NCBI GenBank assembly: GCA_013289715.1
Contig: JABCZJ010000002.1
Coordinates: forward strand, 124,001-188,000
Reading direction: 5' to 3'
DNA: 64,000 bases
Source: Acidobacteriota bacterium
GTDB lineage: Bacteria; Acidobacteriota; Terriglobia; Acidiferrales; UBA7541
Shown here one piece after another: positions 18,920 to 28,119 of the stretch; the stretch's first letter is position 1; every line of letters starts with the position of its first letter. The position numbers and the translations under genes were made by a program. The notes beneath the pieces are model-generated. The model was not told where the DNA came from and made no database searches. It worked only from the letters and a program-made list of their open reading frames with translations.

Positions 18920-20089
18920 CTAACGCGCGTGGCCGTGCACCAATTTCCCCAGAATCGCGGGACGTTTCGCGCCTGTCGCAGAAGGCAAATTATTCGCCCG
19001 CCCGTGAAACGCCTCATAAGCCAGCACCGCAAATGCCAGCGCTTCCTTCGCCTCCGCCGGCACCCCAAATCTCGACGACGGCACAATCTCAATCCCCGGT
19101 AAAGCCGCTCGCAGCTGTGCCATCAGCAGCGGATTCTTCGTCCCGCCGCCCGCTACCATCAGCTCATTCACCCGCACGCGCGAAAAAATAAATCGACGAA
19201 ACGCATCCGCAATCGAAAGCGCCGTAAAAATCGTCGCGGTCCGCACCAGATCTTCCGTCCGCGCACGCCGCTTTCGAGCCCATGAAATCAGCTCGTCCGC
19301 ATACTCGAGTCCAAACTGCTCCCGCCCCGCCGTCTTCGGCGGCGGCAAACGCAAATAAGCGCTGCGCAGCATCGTCTCCAGCAACGGTCGAATCACCTGC
19401 CCGCGCAAAGCAATCCGCGCATCGCGATCGTAAGCCAAACGCCGCCCGGTGCTGCGTTCCACCAGCGCGTCAATAATCATGTTCCCCGGCCCGGTATCGA
19501 ACGCAAATACATCCTCAGGCCGCGCCGCCCGCGGAATCACAGTAACGTTCGCGATCCCCCCAATATTCAAAGCCACGCGCCCCAGCTTCGCATCCCGGTA
19601 AAGCAAACAATCCACAAACGGCACTAGCGGTGCCCCTTGCCCACCCGCAGCCATGTCTGCAGGACGAAAATCCGCGATGGTCGCAACGCCCGTCCGCGCC
19701 GCAATAATGCTAGACTCGCCGATCTGCAAAGTGGAAGCCACGCGACGTCCGCCAAGAAATCGCGCCGCCACTCCCTGATGAAAAATCGTCTGCCCGTGCG
19801 ACCCAATTAATCCAATTTGACGCAAGGGAACACGCCACCGTTTGCAAGCGGCCACAGCCGCCGCCGCAAACTCCTCGCCCAGCAAAAAATTTAGTTGGCT
19901 GATTTCGGCGGTAGTAGTCGCCCCGCCATTGGCAAGCCGCAATATCGCCCCGCGCACCCGCGCAGGAAACCGCACATGATGATGCCCTTCGAATTTCACC
20001 GAAAGGGAAGGGGGCGCGCCCGAAATACGCACCAGCGCGACGTCAATCCCGTCGGCCGATGTCCCAGACATCATTCCCAGTACGCGCAT
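18920..20089 (-). CDS. anmK: Anhydro-N-acetylmuramic acid kinase
   Basis: MRVLGMMSGTSADGIDVALVRI, IGSHGQTIFHQ, TGPGNMIIDAL; ATG at 20089. Confidence 0.92.
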   Translation of the reverse strand: MRVLGMMSGTSADGIDVALVRISGAPPSLSVKFEGHHHVRFPARVRGAILRLANGGATTTAEISQLNFLLGEEFAAAAVAACKRWRVPLRQIGLIGSHGQTIFHQGVAARFLGGRRVASTLQIGESSIIAARTGVATIADFRPADMAAGGQGAPLVPFVDCLLYRDAKLGRVALNIGGIANVTVIPRAARPEDVFAFDTGPGNMIIDALVERSTGRRLAYDRDARIALRGQVIRPLLETMLRSAYLRLPPPKTAGREQFGLEYADELISWARKRRARTEDLVRTATIFTALSIADAFRRFIFSRVRVNELMVAGGGTKNPLLMAQLRAALPGIEIVPSSRFGVPAEAKEALAFAVLAYEAFHGRANNLPSATGAKRPAILGKLVHGHAR

Positions 20090-20333
20090 CGCTCTGCTGA
20101 GTCTAGAAGCCCCGAAGTGCAGTTTACAACCGCCATTTCGCAGAAGGTTTACACATTGCCACACGCTCTCGGCGCTCGGCCCACCTCACATACCTAGCCC
20201 TATATGGAGTGGGGCGGCTCGCCACCGGTTTCGTCGAAACGAAACCTCCGGCGACAGAACGATCCAGGCGAGGCTTGCCTCGCCCGTCTCGACTTTCCTC
20301 CGTGCCCTCTGTGTTAAATCTTTTGCACGAGCG

Positions 20334-23117
20334 TTACGAAAGCTGCTTCTGCAAAGCCGCTAAAAGCACCATAGCCTCAATCGGCGTCAACTTATTCAAA
20401 TCCGCCGCCCGCAAAGCCTCCACCACCGACGCATCAATTGCCGCAAAAGCAGTCTGCTCCGCGATCATCGCACCGCCAGCTCCCGGCGAAAGCTCCTGCG
20501 TCAATTTCTCCTCACTCTGTTCATGCCTCCGCAAAATCTCCCGAGCCCGCGCAATCACATCATTCGGCAAGCCTGCGAGCCGCGCCACCTCAATCCCATA
20601 ACTCTTGTTCGCGCTCCCCGGCTCGACCCTGCGCAAAAAAATAATCTCGTTGCCAGCCTCCTGCACCGAAACATGCACGTTCCGCACTCCCGGCAAAAGC
20701 TGCTCCAACTCCGTCAGCTCATGATAGTGGGTAGCAAAAAGCGTCCGCGGCCGCGCCCCCGAATGCAAAGCCTCTACCACAGCCCAAGCAATCGAAAGTC
20801 CGTCAAAGGTAGCCGTCCCGCGCCCCACCTCATCCAAAAGCACCAAACTAGCCGCCGTAGCCGTATTCAAAATCGCCGCCACCTCGCTCATCTCCACCAG
20901 AAACGTAGACCTGCCGCGCGCCAAATTGTCTGAGGCCCCAATCCGAGTGAACACCCGGTCCAAAAGCGGCAATTTCGCCGACGCAGCCGGAACAAACGAC
21001 CCCATCTGCGCCAAAATCGCAATCAAAGCCGCCTGCCGCAAATAAGTGGACTTCCCGCCCATGTTCGGCCCAGTAATCAAAAGCAAAAATTGCGCCTCAT
21101 CATCCAAATACAAATCGTTCGGCACAAACCGCTCGCCGCGCTCCTGCAGCAACTTCTCGATCACCGGATGCCGCCCGCCCGCAATCAGCAGCACCCCGCG
21201 CTTTCCTTTATTCGCAAGCAACGTCTCCGTAAACACCGGCCGCGCATAATTTCGCGAAGCCGCAATGCGCGCGAAATTCACCAGCACGTCTAATTGCGCA
21301 ATCCCCGCCGCCACACGCCGCAGTCGCCCCGCCTCCCGCGCAATCGCTTCGCGAATTTCCCCATAGAGCCGCCGCTCGATTTCCAGCACGCGCTCTTCCG
21401 CGGACAGCACCTTCCGCTCATGCTCCCTCAATTCCGTGGAAGTAAACCGCTCCGCATTCACCAAAGTTTGCTTGCGCTCGTAATCCGCCGGCGCCAAATG
21501 TAAATTCGGCTTCGAAATCTCGATATAAAAACCAAACACCTGGTTGTAACGAATCTTCAGCGACGCAATCCCACTCCGCTTGCGCTCCCGCTCTTCCATC
21601 GACGCAATAATCTGCCGCCCCTGCCGCGTAATGTCGTGCAGCTCATCCAGCTCAGCATTGAATCCGCGCCGAATCACCCCCGGATCGCTAGCCACCGCCG
21701 GAGGATCATCGGCAATCCCGCGCGCAATCATCTCCCGCACGTCGGTCATTTCATCGAGCTGCTCGCGAAGCAAGCCCAGCCGGCGACCAGGCGCAGCTGC
21801 AGCCGTCAGCAGCGGTTCGAGCAACCCGCGCAATGGCGGAATCTTCTCCAGCGATTGCCGCAACGCCAGCAAATCCCGCGGCGTCGCCACACCCAACGTA
21901 ATCCGGCTAGTCAATCGCTCCAGATCCAGTATCCCCTCAAGCATCCGGTGAATTTCCTCGCGCTGCACAGTCCGCGATTTCAGTTCGCCCACCGCGTTCA
22001 AACGATCCTCAATTTCCGCAAGGCGAATCTCCGGACGCAAAATCCACCCGCGCAGCAACCGCGCACCCATCCCGGTAGCCGTCTCATCAATCGCCTTCAA
22101 CAATGTCGCCGACGCATCATCCCCCAGCGAAGGCTCGACCAATTCCAAATTTCGCGCAGTCACGGCATCCAAAATCATCGAATCCTGCTGCTCGTAATAA
22201 GCAATGCGATCCAGATGCTCCAGCCCCGCGCCCGCGGGACGCAACGAAGGATTCGTCACCGAATCTTCCGCAGTCCGCGCCGCAATCGCCGAAGTCTCCC
22301 GCAAGTAATGCACCAGCGCCCCGGCCGCAGCCGTCGCCTGCGCATGACCGTTCAATCCAAATCCTTCCAAAGTCGCCACGCGAAAATGCTGTTCCAGCAT
22401 CCGCGTCGCATAATTCGCCTCGAACACCCATTCGTCCAATCGCGTTTCCACCGCGCCCAACCCATCCATCTCCGTCGGCAACGTCGCCGGAAATAAAGTC
22501 ACCGCCCGCGCCAGCAAAACCTCGCGCGGACGCAACATCCCCAATTCATCCCGCAGCCGTGCCTCCGCCTTCTCCCCAGAAAATTCCGTAGCGCGAAATT
22601 CGCCAGTCGAAAGATCCACGAACGCCAACCCAACCATCGGCTCCGTCCCGCGCCCACCGCCCGCGCCGCCTCCGCGTGTCCCCGCCGCAGCTCCCGCAGC
22701 GACCCCCGCAGCTGCACTCCGCGCCACCGCCGCCAAATAATTATTTTCCTTAGCGCCCACGAGCCCCGCGCCGCTAGCCGTACCCGGCGTCAACACCCGT
22801 ATCACTTCCCGCCGCACAATTTTCTTCCCCGGCCCCGGCACTTCCATCTGCTCGCAGATCGCCACCTTGTGCCCCGCCCGGATCAATCGCGCAATATAAT
22901 TTTCCGCCGCATGATAAGGGACGCCGCACATAGGCACCGCGTGCCCCTTCTCCTTATTCCGCGCCGTCAAAGTAATCTGCAACAAGCGCGAAGCCACCAC
23001 CGCATCGTCATAAAAAAGCTCATAGAAATCCCCCAAACGAAACAGCAATAAAGCAGACGGATGCTGCTTCTTGACCGAATGATATTGCTGCATTAAGGGA
23101 GTAGTCGGTTCGTTCAT
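20334..23117 (-). CDS. mutS: DNA mismatch repair protein MutS
   Basis: MQQYHSVKKQHPSALLLFRLGDFYELFYDDA, ITGPNMGGKSTYLRQAALIAILAQMGSFVPA, LLDEVGRGTATFDGLSIAWAVVE; ATG at 23117. Confidence 0.96.
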   Translation of the reverse strand: MNEPTTPLMQQYHSVKKQHPSALLLFRLGDFYELFYDDAVVASRLLQITLTARNKEKGHAVPMCGVPYHAAENYIARLIRAGHKVAICEQMEVPGPGKKIVRREVIRVLTPGTASGAGLVGAKENNYLAAVARSAAAGVAAGAAAGTRGGGAGGGRGTEPMVGLAFVDLSTGEFRATEFSGEKAEARLRDELGMLRPREVLLARAVTLFPATLPTEMDGLGAVETRLDEWVFEANYATRMLEQHFRVATLEGFGLNGHAQATAAAGALVHYLRETSAIAARTAEDSVTNPSLRPAGAGLEHLDRIAYYEQQDSMILDAVTARNLELVEPSLGDDASATLLKAIDETATGMGARLLRGWILRPEIRLAEIEDRLNAVGELKSRTVQREEIHRMLEGILDLERLTSRITLGVATPRDLLALRQSLEKIPPLRGLLEPLLTAAAAPGRRLGLLREQLDEMTDVREMIARGIADDPPAVASDPGVIRRGFNAELDELHDITRQGRQIIASMEERERKRSGIASLKIRYNQVFGFYIEISKPNLHLAPADYERKQTLVNAERFTSTELREHERKVLSAEERVLEIERRLYGEIREAIAREAGRLRRVAAGIAQLDVLVNFARIAASRNYARPVFTETLLANKGKRGVLLIAGGRHPVIEKLLQERGERFVPNDLYLDDEAQFLLLITGPNMGGKSTYLRQAALIAILAQMGSFVPAASAKLPLLDRVFTRIGASDNLARGRSTFLVEMSEVAAILNTATAASLVLLDEVGRGTATFDGLSIAWAVVEALHSGARPRTLFATHYHELTELEQLLPGVRNVHVSVQEAGNEIIFLRRVEPGSANKSYGIEVARLAGLPNDVIARAREILRRHEQSEEKLTQELSPGAGGAMIAEQTAFAAIDASVVEALRAADLNKLTPIEAMVLLAALQKQLS

Positions 23118-23162
23118 GGAAACAAACAGATTATGCTGGCACCCCAGCAGCATTGCCACCGG

Positions 23163-23260
23163 TTTCTCTGCGCACTCTGCGGTTCTGCGGGAATCCTTTC
23201 TTTCTCAGATTTGCCTCCGCCTTTCCTCCGTGCCCTCTGTATTAAATCTTTTGACTTCCT
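23163..23260. repeat. Repeat family B copy in the divergent mutS / CYTH intergenic region
   Basis: TTTCTCTGCGCACTCTGCGG...TTTCTCAGATTTGCCTCCGCCTTTCCTCCGTGCCCTCTGTATTAAATCTTTTGACTTCC. Confidence 0.8.
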
Positions 23261-23286
23261 CCGACAATCGCACCGACACTATCCCC

Positions 23287-23907
23287 ATGCCCCAATCCAA
23301 AAAAACAAGCCCGGAAATTGAAATCAAACTCCGCATCATGGACACTCGCGCGATCCCGTACAAGATCAAATCCCTGGGCGCCACACCCCGGCCCCGCGTC
23401 CGAGAACAAAACGCCCTCTACGACACCCCCCAATGCCACCTCCGCCGCCGCGACATGCTCCTGCGCCTGCGCATCGAAACCCCAGCCGCCCGCAAGGCGC
23501 AAAGCAGCCGCAGCGAGCGAGTAATCCTCACATCCAAAGCTCCCCCGCACCGGCCACCCACGAAGAAACCGCCCCGCTACAAAGAACGTGCCGAACGCGA
23601 ACACGTCGTAGCCAAATCCTCTCGCCAAACCGCCGCGGCGCTGACCTCCCTCGGTTTCCGCCCCACCTTCCGCTACGACAAATTCCGCACCACTTTCCGC
23701 CTCCCGAACCTGCACCTGGACCTCGATGAAACACCCGCCGGCACGTTCCTCGAACTAGAAGGCTCACCCAAAGCAATCGACAGCGCAGCCCGAGCATTAG
23801 GATTCACAAAAAAGGCCTACCTCCGCGCCACCTACTGGGACCTCTACGTCGCCGATTGCCGCCGGCGCGGCACCAATCCGAAAAATATGCTCTTCCCCGC
23901 AAAATAA
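23287..23907 (+). CDS. Class IV adenylate cyclase-like / CYTH domain protein
   Basis: EIEIKLRIMDTRAIPYKIKSLGA (ExExK), EQNALYDTP, LDETPAGTFLELEG; ATG at 23287. Confidence 0.85.
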   Translation: MPQSKKTSPEIEIKLRIMDTRAIPYKIKSLGATPRPRVREQNALYDTPQCHLRRRDMLLRLRIETPAARKAQSSRSERVILTSKAPPHRPPTKKPPRYKERAEREHVVAKSSRQTAAALTSLGFRPTFRYDKFRTTFRLPNLHLDLDETPAGTFLELEGSPKAIDSAARALGFTKKAYLRATYWDLYVADCRRRGTNPKNMLFPAK

Positions 23908-23930
23908 TTCGCGGAAATCGCACTCTTCGC

Positions 23931-23965
23931 TTGACAAACTTTCCGTCTGCATTTACTAGTCAATT
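23931..23965 (+). promoter_or_regulatory. Candidate sigma70-type promoter (TTGACA - 17 nt - TACTAG) driving the MgtE-N leader
   Basis: Consensus -35 TTGACA at 23931; weaker -10 TACTAG 17 nt downstream. Confidence 0.45.
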
Positions 23966-24030
23966 GGGACTAAAGCACAACAGCACAACGCAATGGAGCT
24001 GCCGTCCAATTCGGAACCGGGAAGTCACCG

Positions 24031-24205
24031 CCTCGCCGCGCAATTCGGGAACGCTCGGCTGGGGCAGGGAACTTCCCCGCAAGTGTCGGTTCGCTGGACC
24101 TGCGAATTATGCGGGGACAGGGAGGCGAGGCCCGGCCTGTAGCGACGTAGGGCGATTTCTGCGCGCCCGTGGCCGGTTCCATTCTCCGGCCCGGGCTTTT
24201 TTTTT
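24031..24205 (+). promoter_or_regulatory. Structured 5' leader / candidate metal-responsive attenuator or riboswitch upstream of the MgtE-N/NRAMP genes
   Basis: Nested helices CCTCGCC(24031)/GGCGAGG(24124) and CGCAATTCG(24039)/CGAATT-AT-GCG(24103); CCGGCC(24132) can pair with terminator arm GGCCGG(24171). Confidence 0.6.
24165..24205 (+). terminator. Intrinsic terminator inside the 5' leader
   Basis: GCCCG-T-GGCCGG-ttccattct-CCGGCC-CGGGC followed by nine T (24197..24205). Confidence 0.85.
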
Positions 24206-24233
24206 GCTCAGACACGCAGCCCAAGGAGCACCC

Positions 24234-25475
24234 ATGTTGCACGCCACAGAGATCATTGGCGCTGAGACCTACGACTCCCTCGGCAACTACGTCGGCCGCG
24301 TAAAAGAAATGTTCGTCGAGCCCGCCGACCAACCCAACCGCGTCGCGCACCTCCTGCTGGGCCGCGGCCAGTATCGCCCGCTCGTCGCCCGTTACGACCA
24401 GATCGCCTCGGTCGCCCCCGGCCGCATCAGCCTCACGACCGACGAATCCGCCCTGGCGCTCTATCATCCCAACGAAGCCTGGCTTGCAGTAGGCAAAGAC
24501 CTCCTGGACCAGCAAATCATAGACACCAACGGCCGCAAGGTCGTTCGCGTAAATGACATCGATCTCTCCGACCAGCGCACCAACGGCAACACCGAACTCC
24601 GCATCACGCAAGTAGACGTCGGCCTCCCCGGCGCCGTCCGCCGCCTGCTGCAGGGAATCGTCCCACCGATGGCCATCCGCCAGATCCAGCTGAAACTTCC
24701 GCCGCGCAAGATTCTCTGGGAATTCGTCAATCTCGTCGAACCTGATCCCCTCCGCCGCGTGAAGCTGCGCCTCTCCAGCCAAAAACTCGAAGCCCTGCAT
24801 CCCGCCGACCTCGCCGACATCATGGAAGAGCTATCCCCCGACGAGCGCCAAGGCATCATCAGCTCCCTCGACGAAGAAACCGCGGCCGAGACCATCGCCG
24901 AGCTCGACAAGCGCCTGCAAACGCAAGTGGTCGAAAAACTGGACACCGAACGCGCCGCTGACATCATCGAAGAAATGAGCCCCGACGCTGCCGCGGACCT
25001 CCTCGCCAACCTCGAGCCTGAAACCAAGAACGAAGTCCTCGAGGAAATGGAAAATCGCGAAGCCCAAGACGTCGAGACCCTGCTGAAATTCGAACAGAAT
25101 ACCGCCGGCGGCATGATGACCACGGAAATCGTAGTCGTCGGCGAAGAAGCCACCCGCGGCGAGGTCGTGGACTACATCCGTTTCCACGAGCTTTCCCCCG
25201 ACCAGCTCGACAACGTAATCCTCATCAACAAAGAGTCCGCCCTAGTCGGCACCGTTCCCATCGCGCGCCTCCTGCTCTCCGATTCCGATCAACGCATGTC
25301 CGAGCTGGCCTTCGAGCCGCTCCTATCCGTAATGCCCGACGCACACGATAAAGAAGTCTTCGAACTATTCGACAAATACAATTTGCGCGGCCTCACGGTA
25401 GTGAACGCCGCGCAGCATCCCATCGGCAACATCACAGTAGACGACGTAGTAAGCCGCATGCGAGGAAAAATCTAG
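24234..25475 (+). CDS. PRC-barrel + MgtE N-terminal + CBS domain protein, no transmembrane channel domain
   Basis: Starts MLHATEIIGAETYDSLGNYVGRVKEMF; MgtE_N helices (LHPADLADIMEELSPDERQGIISSLDEETAAETIAELDKRLQTQVVEKLDTERAADIIEEMSPDAAADLLANL); CBS region; RBS AAGGAG at 24223. Confidence 0.88.
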   Translation: MLHATEIIGAETYDSLGNYVGRVKEMFVEPADQPNRVAHLLLGRGQYRPLVARYDQIASVAPGRISLTTDESALALYHPNEAWLAVGKDLLDQQIIDTNGRKVVRVNDIDLSDQRTNGNTELRITQVDVGLPGAVRRLLQGIVPPMAIRQIQLKLPPRKILWEFVNLVEPDPLRRVKLRLSSQKLEALHPADLADIMEELSPDERQGIISSLDEETAAETIAELDKRLQTQVVEKLDTERAADIIEEMSPDAAADLLANLEPETKNEVLEEMENREAQDVETLLKFEQNTAGGMMTTEIVVVGEEATRGEVVDYIRFHELSPDQLDNVILINKESALVGTVPIARLLLSDSDQRMSELAFEPLLSVMPDAHDKEVFELFDKYNLRGLTVVNAAQHPIGNITVDDVVSRMRGKI

Positions 25476-25534
25476 CATCACGCAGCCGTTTTCGTAGCGG
25501 CGGTCTTCCGACCGCCAGCCGTTGCCGTTGAATT

Positions 25535-25586
25535 GGTAGCGGCCGGTTCCGTTTCATCGAACCGGGCAGCCGTTGTCCTTGGTGTT
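25535..25586. repeat. Repeat family D copy
   Basis: GGTAGCGGCCGGTTCCGTTTCATCGAACCGGGCAGCCGTTG. Confidence 0.75.
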
Positions 25587-25655
25587 GGGTTTATCGCGCC
25601 ACGGCACATCGTGCCCGGCTTTGCTGCAGAATTACGGACTCACTTTCGAAATTAA

Positions 25656-27008
25656 ATGAACGACCAACTCTCCAACGCGGAACCCACTGCCGCCAGCACC
25701 TGGAAATCCCGCGGCGCCAACATCCTCCGGCGCACCCGCATGACGCGTCGCCGCCTAGCCCTCTTCCTAGCCGTAGTCGGCCCCGGCCTAATCACCTCCA
25801 ACGTGGACAACGACGCCGGCGGCATCACCACCTACACCACCGTAGGCGCGCACTTCGGTTACACCATGCTCTGGTCGCTAATCCCCATGACCATCGCCCT
25901 CTATGTCTCCGAAGAAATGTGCGCCCGCATGGGCGTCGTCACCGGCAAAGGCCTCTCCGATCTAATCCGCGAAGAATTCGGCTTTCGCTCCACCTTTTTC
26001 GTGATGCTCGCGGCCCTGGCGGTGGATCTGGGCAACACAGTCGCGGAATTTGCCGGTATCGCCGCCTCCATGCAGATCTTCGGTGTCAGTAAATTTATTT
26101 CGGTTCCTCTCGCGGGCATCGCCGTGTGGTTGCTGGTAGTGAAGGGAAGCTATAGCCAAGTCGAGAAAATATTCCTGATTGCCTGCGGGTTTTATCTCTC
26201 CTACGTAGCCTCCGCGCTGCTCGCAAAACCGGACTGGCTGCTCGCAGCCAAAGAAACCGTAGCCCCCACGATGCATTTCACCACCGACTACCTGCTAATG
26301 CTCACAGCCCTGGTCGGCACCACCATCGCCCCCTGGCAATTCTTCTATCTGCAAGCAGGCTTCGTCGAAAAACGGGTCGGTCCCAAACAATACAAGCACG
26401 CCCGCCTCGACGTCCTGGTCGGCAGCATCAGCTGCATGGTAATCGTCTTCTTCATCATCGTCTGCTGCGCCGCCACGCTGAACAAGAACGGCATGGTTGA
26501 CATCGTCGACGCCGCGCAGGCCGCCGCAGCCCTCGTCCCGCTTGCCGGTCGGTGGGCGGGCTATCTCTTCGCCTTCGGCCTGCTCAACGCCTCGCTCTTC
26601 GCTGCCTCCATTCTCCCGCTCTCCACCGCCCACGTAATCTGCGAAGGCCTAGGCTTCGAAGCAGGCATCGATCACAAATTAAAAGAAGCCCCCGCGTTCT
26701 ACGGTCTCTATACGGGTTTAATCATAGTAGGCGGCGGCTTCATCCTCCTCCCCAACGCCCCCCTCTTCAAAATCCTGGTCCTCTCCCAAGTAGCCAACGG
26801 CGTCTGGCTCCCGGTCGTGCTGATCTTCATCCTCCTCCTTATCAACCGCCGCGACCTGATGGGCGAACATACCAACACCTGGGGATTCAACCTGGTAGCC
26901 TGGGCCATGAGCATAATAATGATCATCCTCACGCTGGTGTTGGTCTATGCCGCAATCACGCAGCCATCGAGCGCAGGCCTCGTCGGCACCCTAATCCATT
27001 CCCCGTGA
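25656..27008 (+). CDS. NRAMP family divalent metal transporter (non-canonical motifs)
   Basis: GPGLITSNVDNDAGGITTYTTVGAHFGYTMLW, multiple TMs, GTTIAPWQFFYLQAGFVEK. Confidence 0.88.
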   Translation: MNDQLSNAEPTAASTWKSRGANILRRTRMTRRRLALFLAVVGPGLITSNVDNDAGGITTYTTVGAHFGYTMLWSLIPMTIALYVSEEMCARMGVVTGKGLSDLIREEFGFRSTFFVMLAALAVDLGNTVAEFAGIAASMQIFGVSKFISVPLAGIAVWLLVVKGSYSQVEKIFLIACGFYLSYVASALLAKPDWLLAAKETVAPTMHFTTDYLLMLTALVGTTIAPWQFFYLQAGFVEKRVGPKQYKHARLDVLVGSISCMVIVFFIIVCCAATLNKNGMVDIVDAAQAAAALVPLAGRWAGYLFAFGLLNASLFAASILPLSTAHVICEGLGFEAGIDHKLKEAPAFYGLYTGLIIVGGGFILLPNAPLFKILVLSQVANGVWLPVVLIFILLLINRRDLMGEHTNTWGFNLVAWAMSIIMIILTLVLVYAAITQPSSAGLVGTLIHSP

Positions 27009-27083
27009 CGCCGCGACACGCAGCTCTCCTCGCCGTTACTTATGCGCATCGTCATCCTGAGCGCAGCGAAAGATCGCTCCCGC

Positions 27084-27200
27084 CTTTCTCTGCGCATTCT
27101 GCGTTTCTGAGGTAAAAGTTGCTTCTCGCCGTTCGTTTTTTACTGTTAACTGTCGACTCCGCCTTTCTTCGTGCCCTCAGTCCCAAATCTTTTGCTTTCG
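27084..27200. repeat. Repeat family B divergent/expanded copy
   Basis: TTTCTCTGCGCATTCTGCG...GAGGTAAAA...GTGCCCTCAGTCCCAAATCTTTTG. Confidence 0.6.
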
Positions 27201-27267
27201 CCCCCACCTTGCACCCACCACCACCCTGTGCTAGCTTTTCACTCCGCGCATCCCCGAGTGAATCCGA

Positions 27268-28113
27268 GTGATAGCATCCGATCTCCTAAAACCCGCCAAC
27301 CGCGAAGAAGCCGACCTTCTCGATAAAATCGCTCTAAACCAATTGCCCCAGCACCTCGCCATAATCATGGACGGCAACGGCCGCTGGGCCCAACGCCGCC
27401 ATCTCCCTCGCATCGCCGGACACCGCGCCGGAGTAAAAGCCGCCCGCGTAATCATCGAAACCTGCGCGCGCCTGACACTCCCCTGCCTAACCCTCTACGC
27501 CTTCTCACTGGAAAACTGGCGTCGCCCCCAAGCCGAGGTCGATTTCCTGATGCGCCTACTCCGCGAATATCTAAAACGCGAACTCCCCTCCATCCATAAA
27601 AACAACATCCGCCTCCTAATCATCGGCCGCTCCGAGCAACTCCCCGACCCCGTCCGCAAAGACATCGAAGCCGGCATGCGCCTGACCGCCAAAAACACCG
27701 GCATGAAACTAGTCGTCGCGCTCAACTACGGCGGCCGCGCCGAACTTGTTGACGCCTTCAACGCCATGCTCGACCAAGTCCGCGCCAACGGCATGTCCGC
27801 CTTCCGCGCCGACGAACAAACCATCTCCGAGCATCTCTACACCGCCGGCCTCCCCGACCCCGACCTGCTCATCCGCACCAGCGGCGAAATGCGCGTCAGC
27901 AATTTTCTTCTCTGGCAAATCGCCTACGCCGAACTGTACGTCACCGAAACTCTCTGGCCCGATTTCTCCCGCGCGCGTCTCCTCGAAGCCCTAGCCGATT
28001 TCCAAAAACGCGAACGCCGTTACGGCGGCCTCGGCGCAGCCCGCGGACGGGGCAGGGCAGCGGTCGCAAGCGCCGCAGCACACAAATCCAACGACACCTC
28101 AGGCCGAGGCTAG
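27268..28113 (+). CDS. uppS: Isoprenyl transferase (undecaprenyl diphosphate synthase)
   Basis: HLAIIMDGNGRWAQRRHLPRIAGHRAG, LTLYAFSLENWRRP, DLLIRTSGEMRVSNFLLWQIAYAELYVTETLWPDF; GTG start. Confidence 0.95.
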   Translation: MIASDLLKPANREEADLLDKIALNQLPQHLAIIMDGNGRWAQRRHLPRIAGHRAGVKAARVIIETCARLTLPCLTLYAFSLENWRRPQAEVDFLMRLLREYLKRELPSIHKNNIRLLIIGRSEQLPDPVRKDIEAGMRLTAKNTGMKLVVALNYGGRAELVDAFNAMLDQVRANGMSAFRADEQTISEHLYTAGLPDPDLLIRTSGEMRVSNFLLWQIAYAELYVTETLWPDFSRARLLEALADFQKRERRYGGLGAARGRGRAAVASAAAHKSNDTSGRG

Positions 28114-28119
28114 CGCCGA

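Noticed and set aside
24031-24130. Direct assignment of the leader to cobalamin, M-box, yybP-ykoY or NiCo riboswitch families
   Set aside because: Only short motif resemblances (GGGGCAGGGA, GGGGACAG) could be seen; the conserved cores could not be matched by eye, so the class is left open
23970-24230. Coding extension of the MgtE-N ORF upstream to 23856
   Set aside because: A strong RBS plus ATG at 24234 and an intrinsic terminator at 24165-24205 argue that this stretch is a noncoding leader
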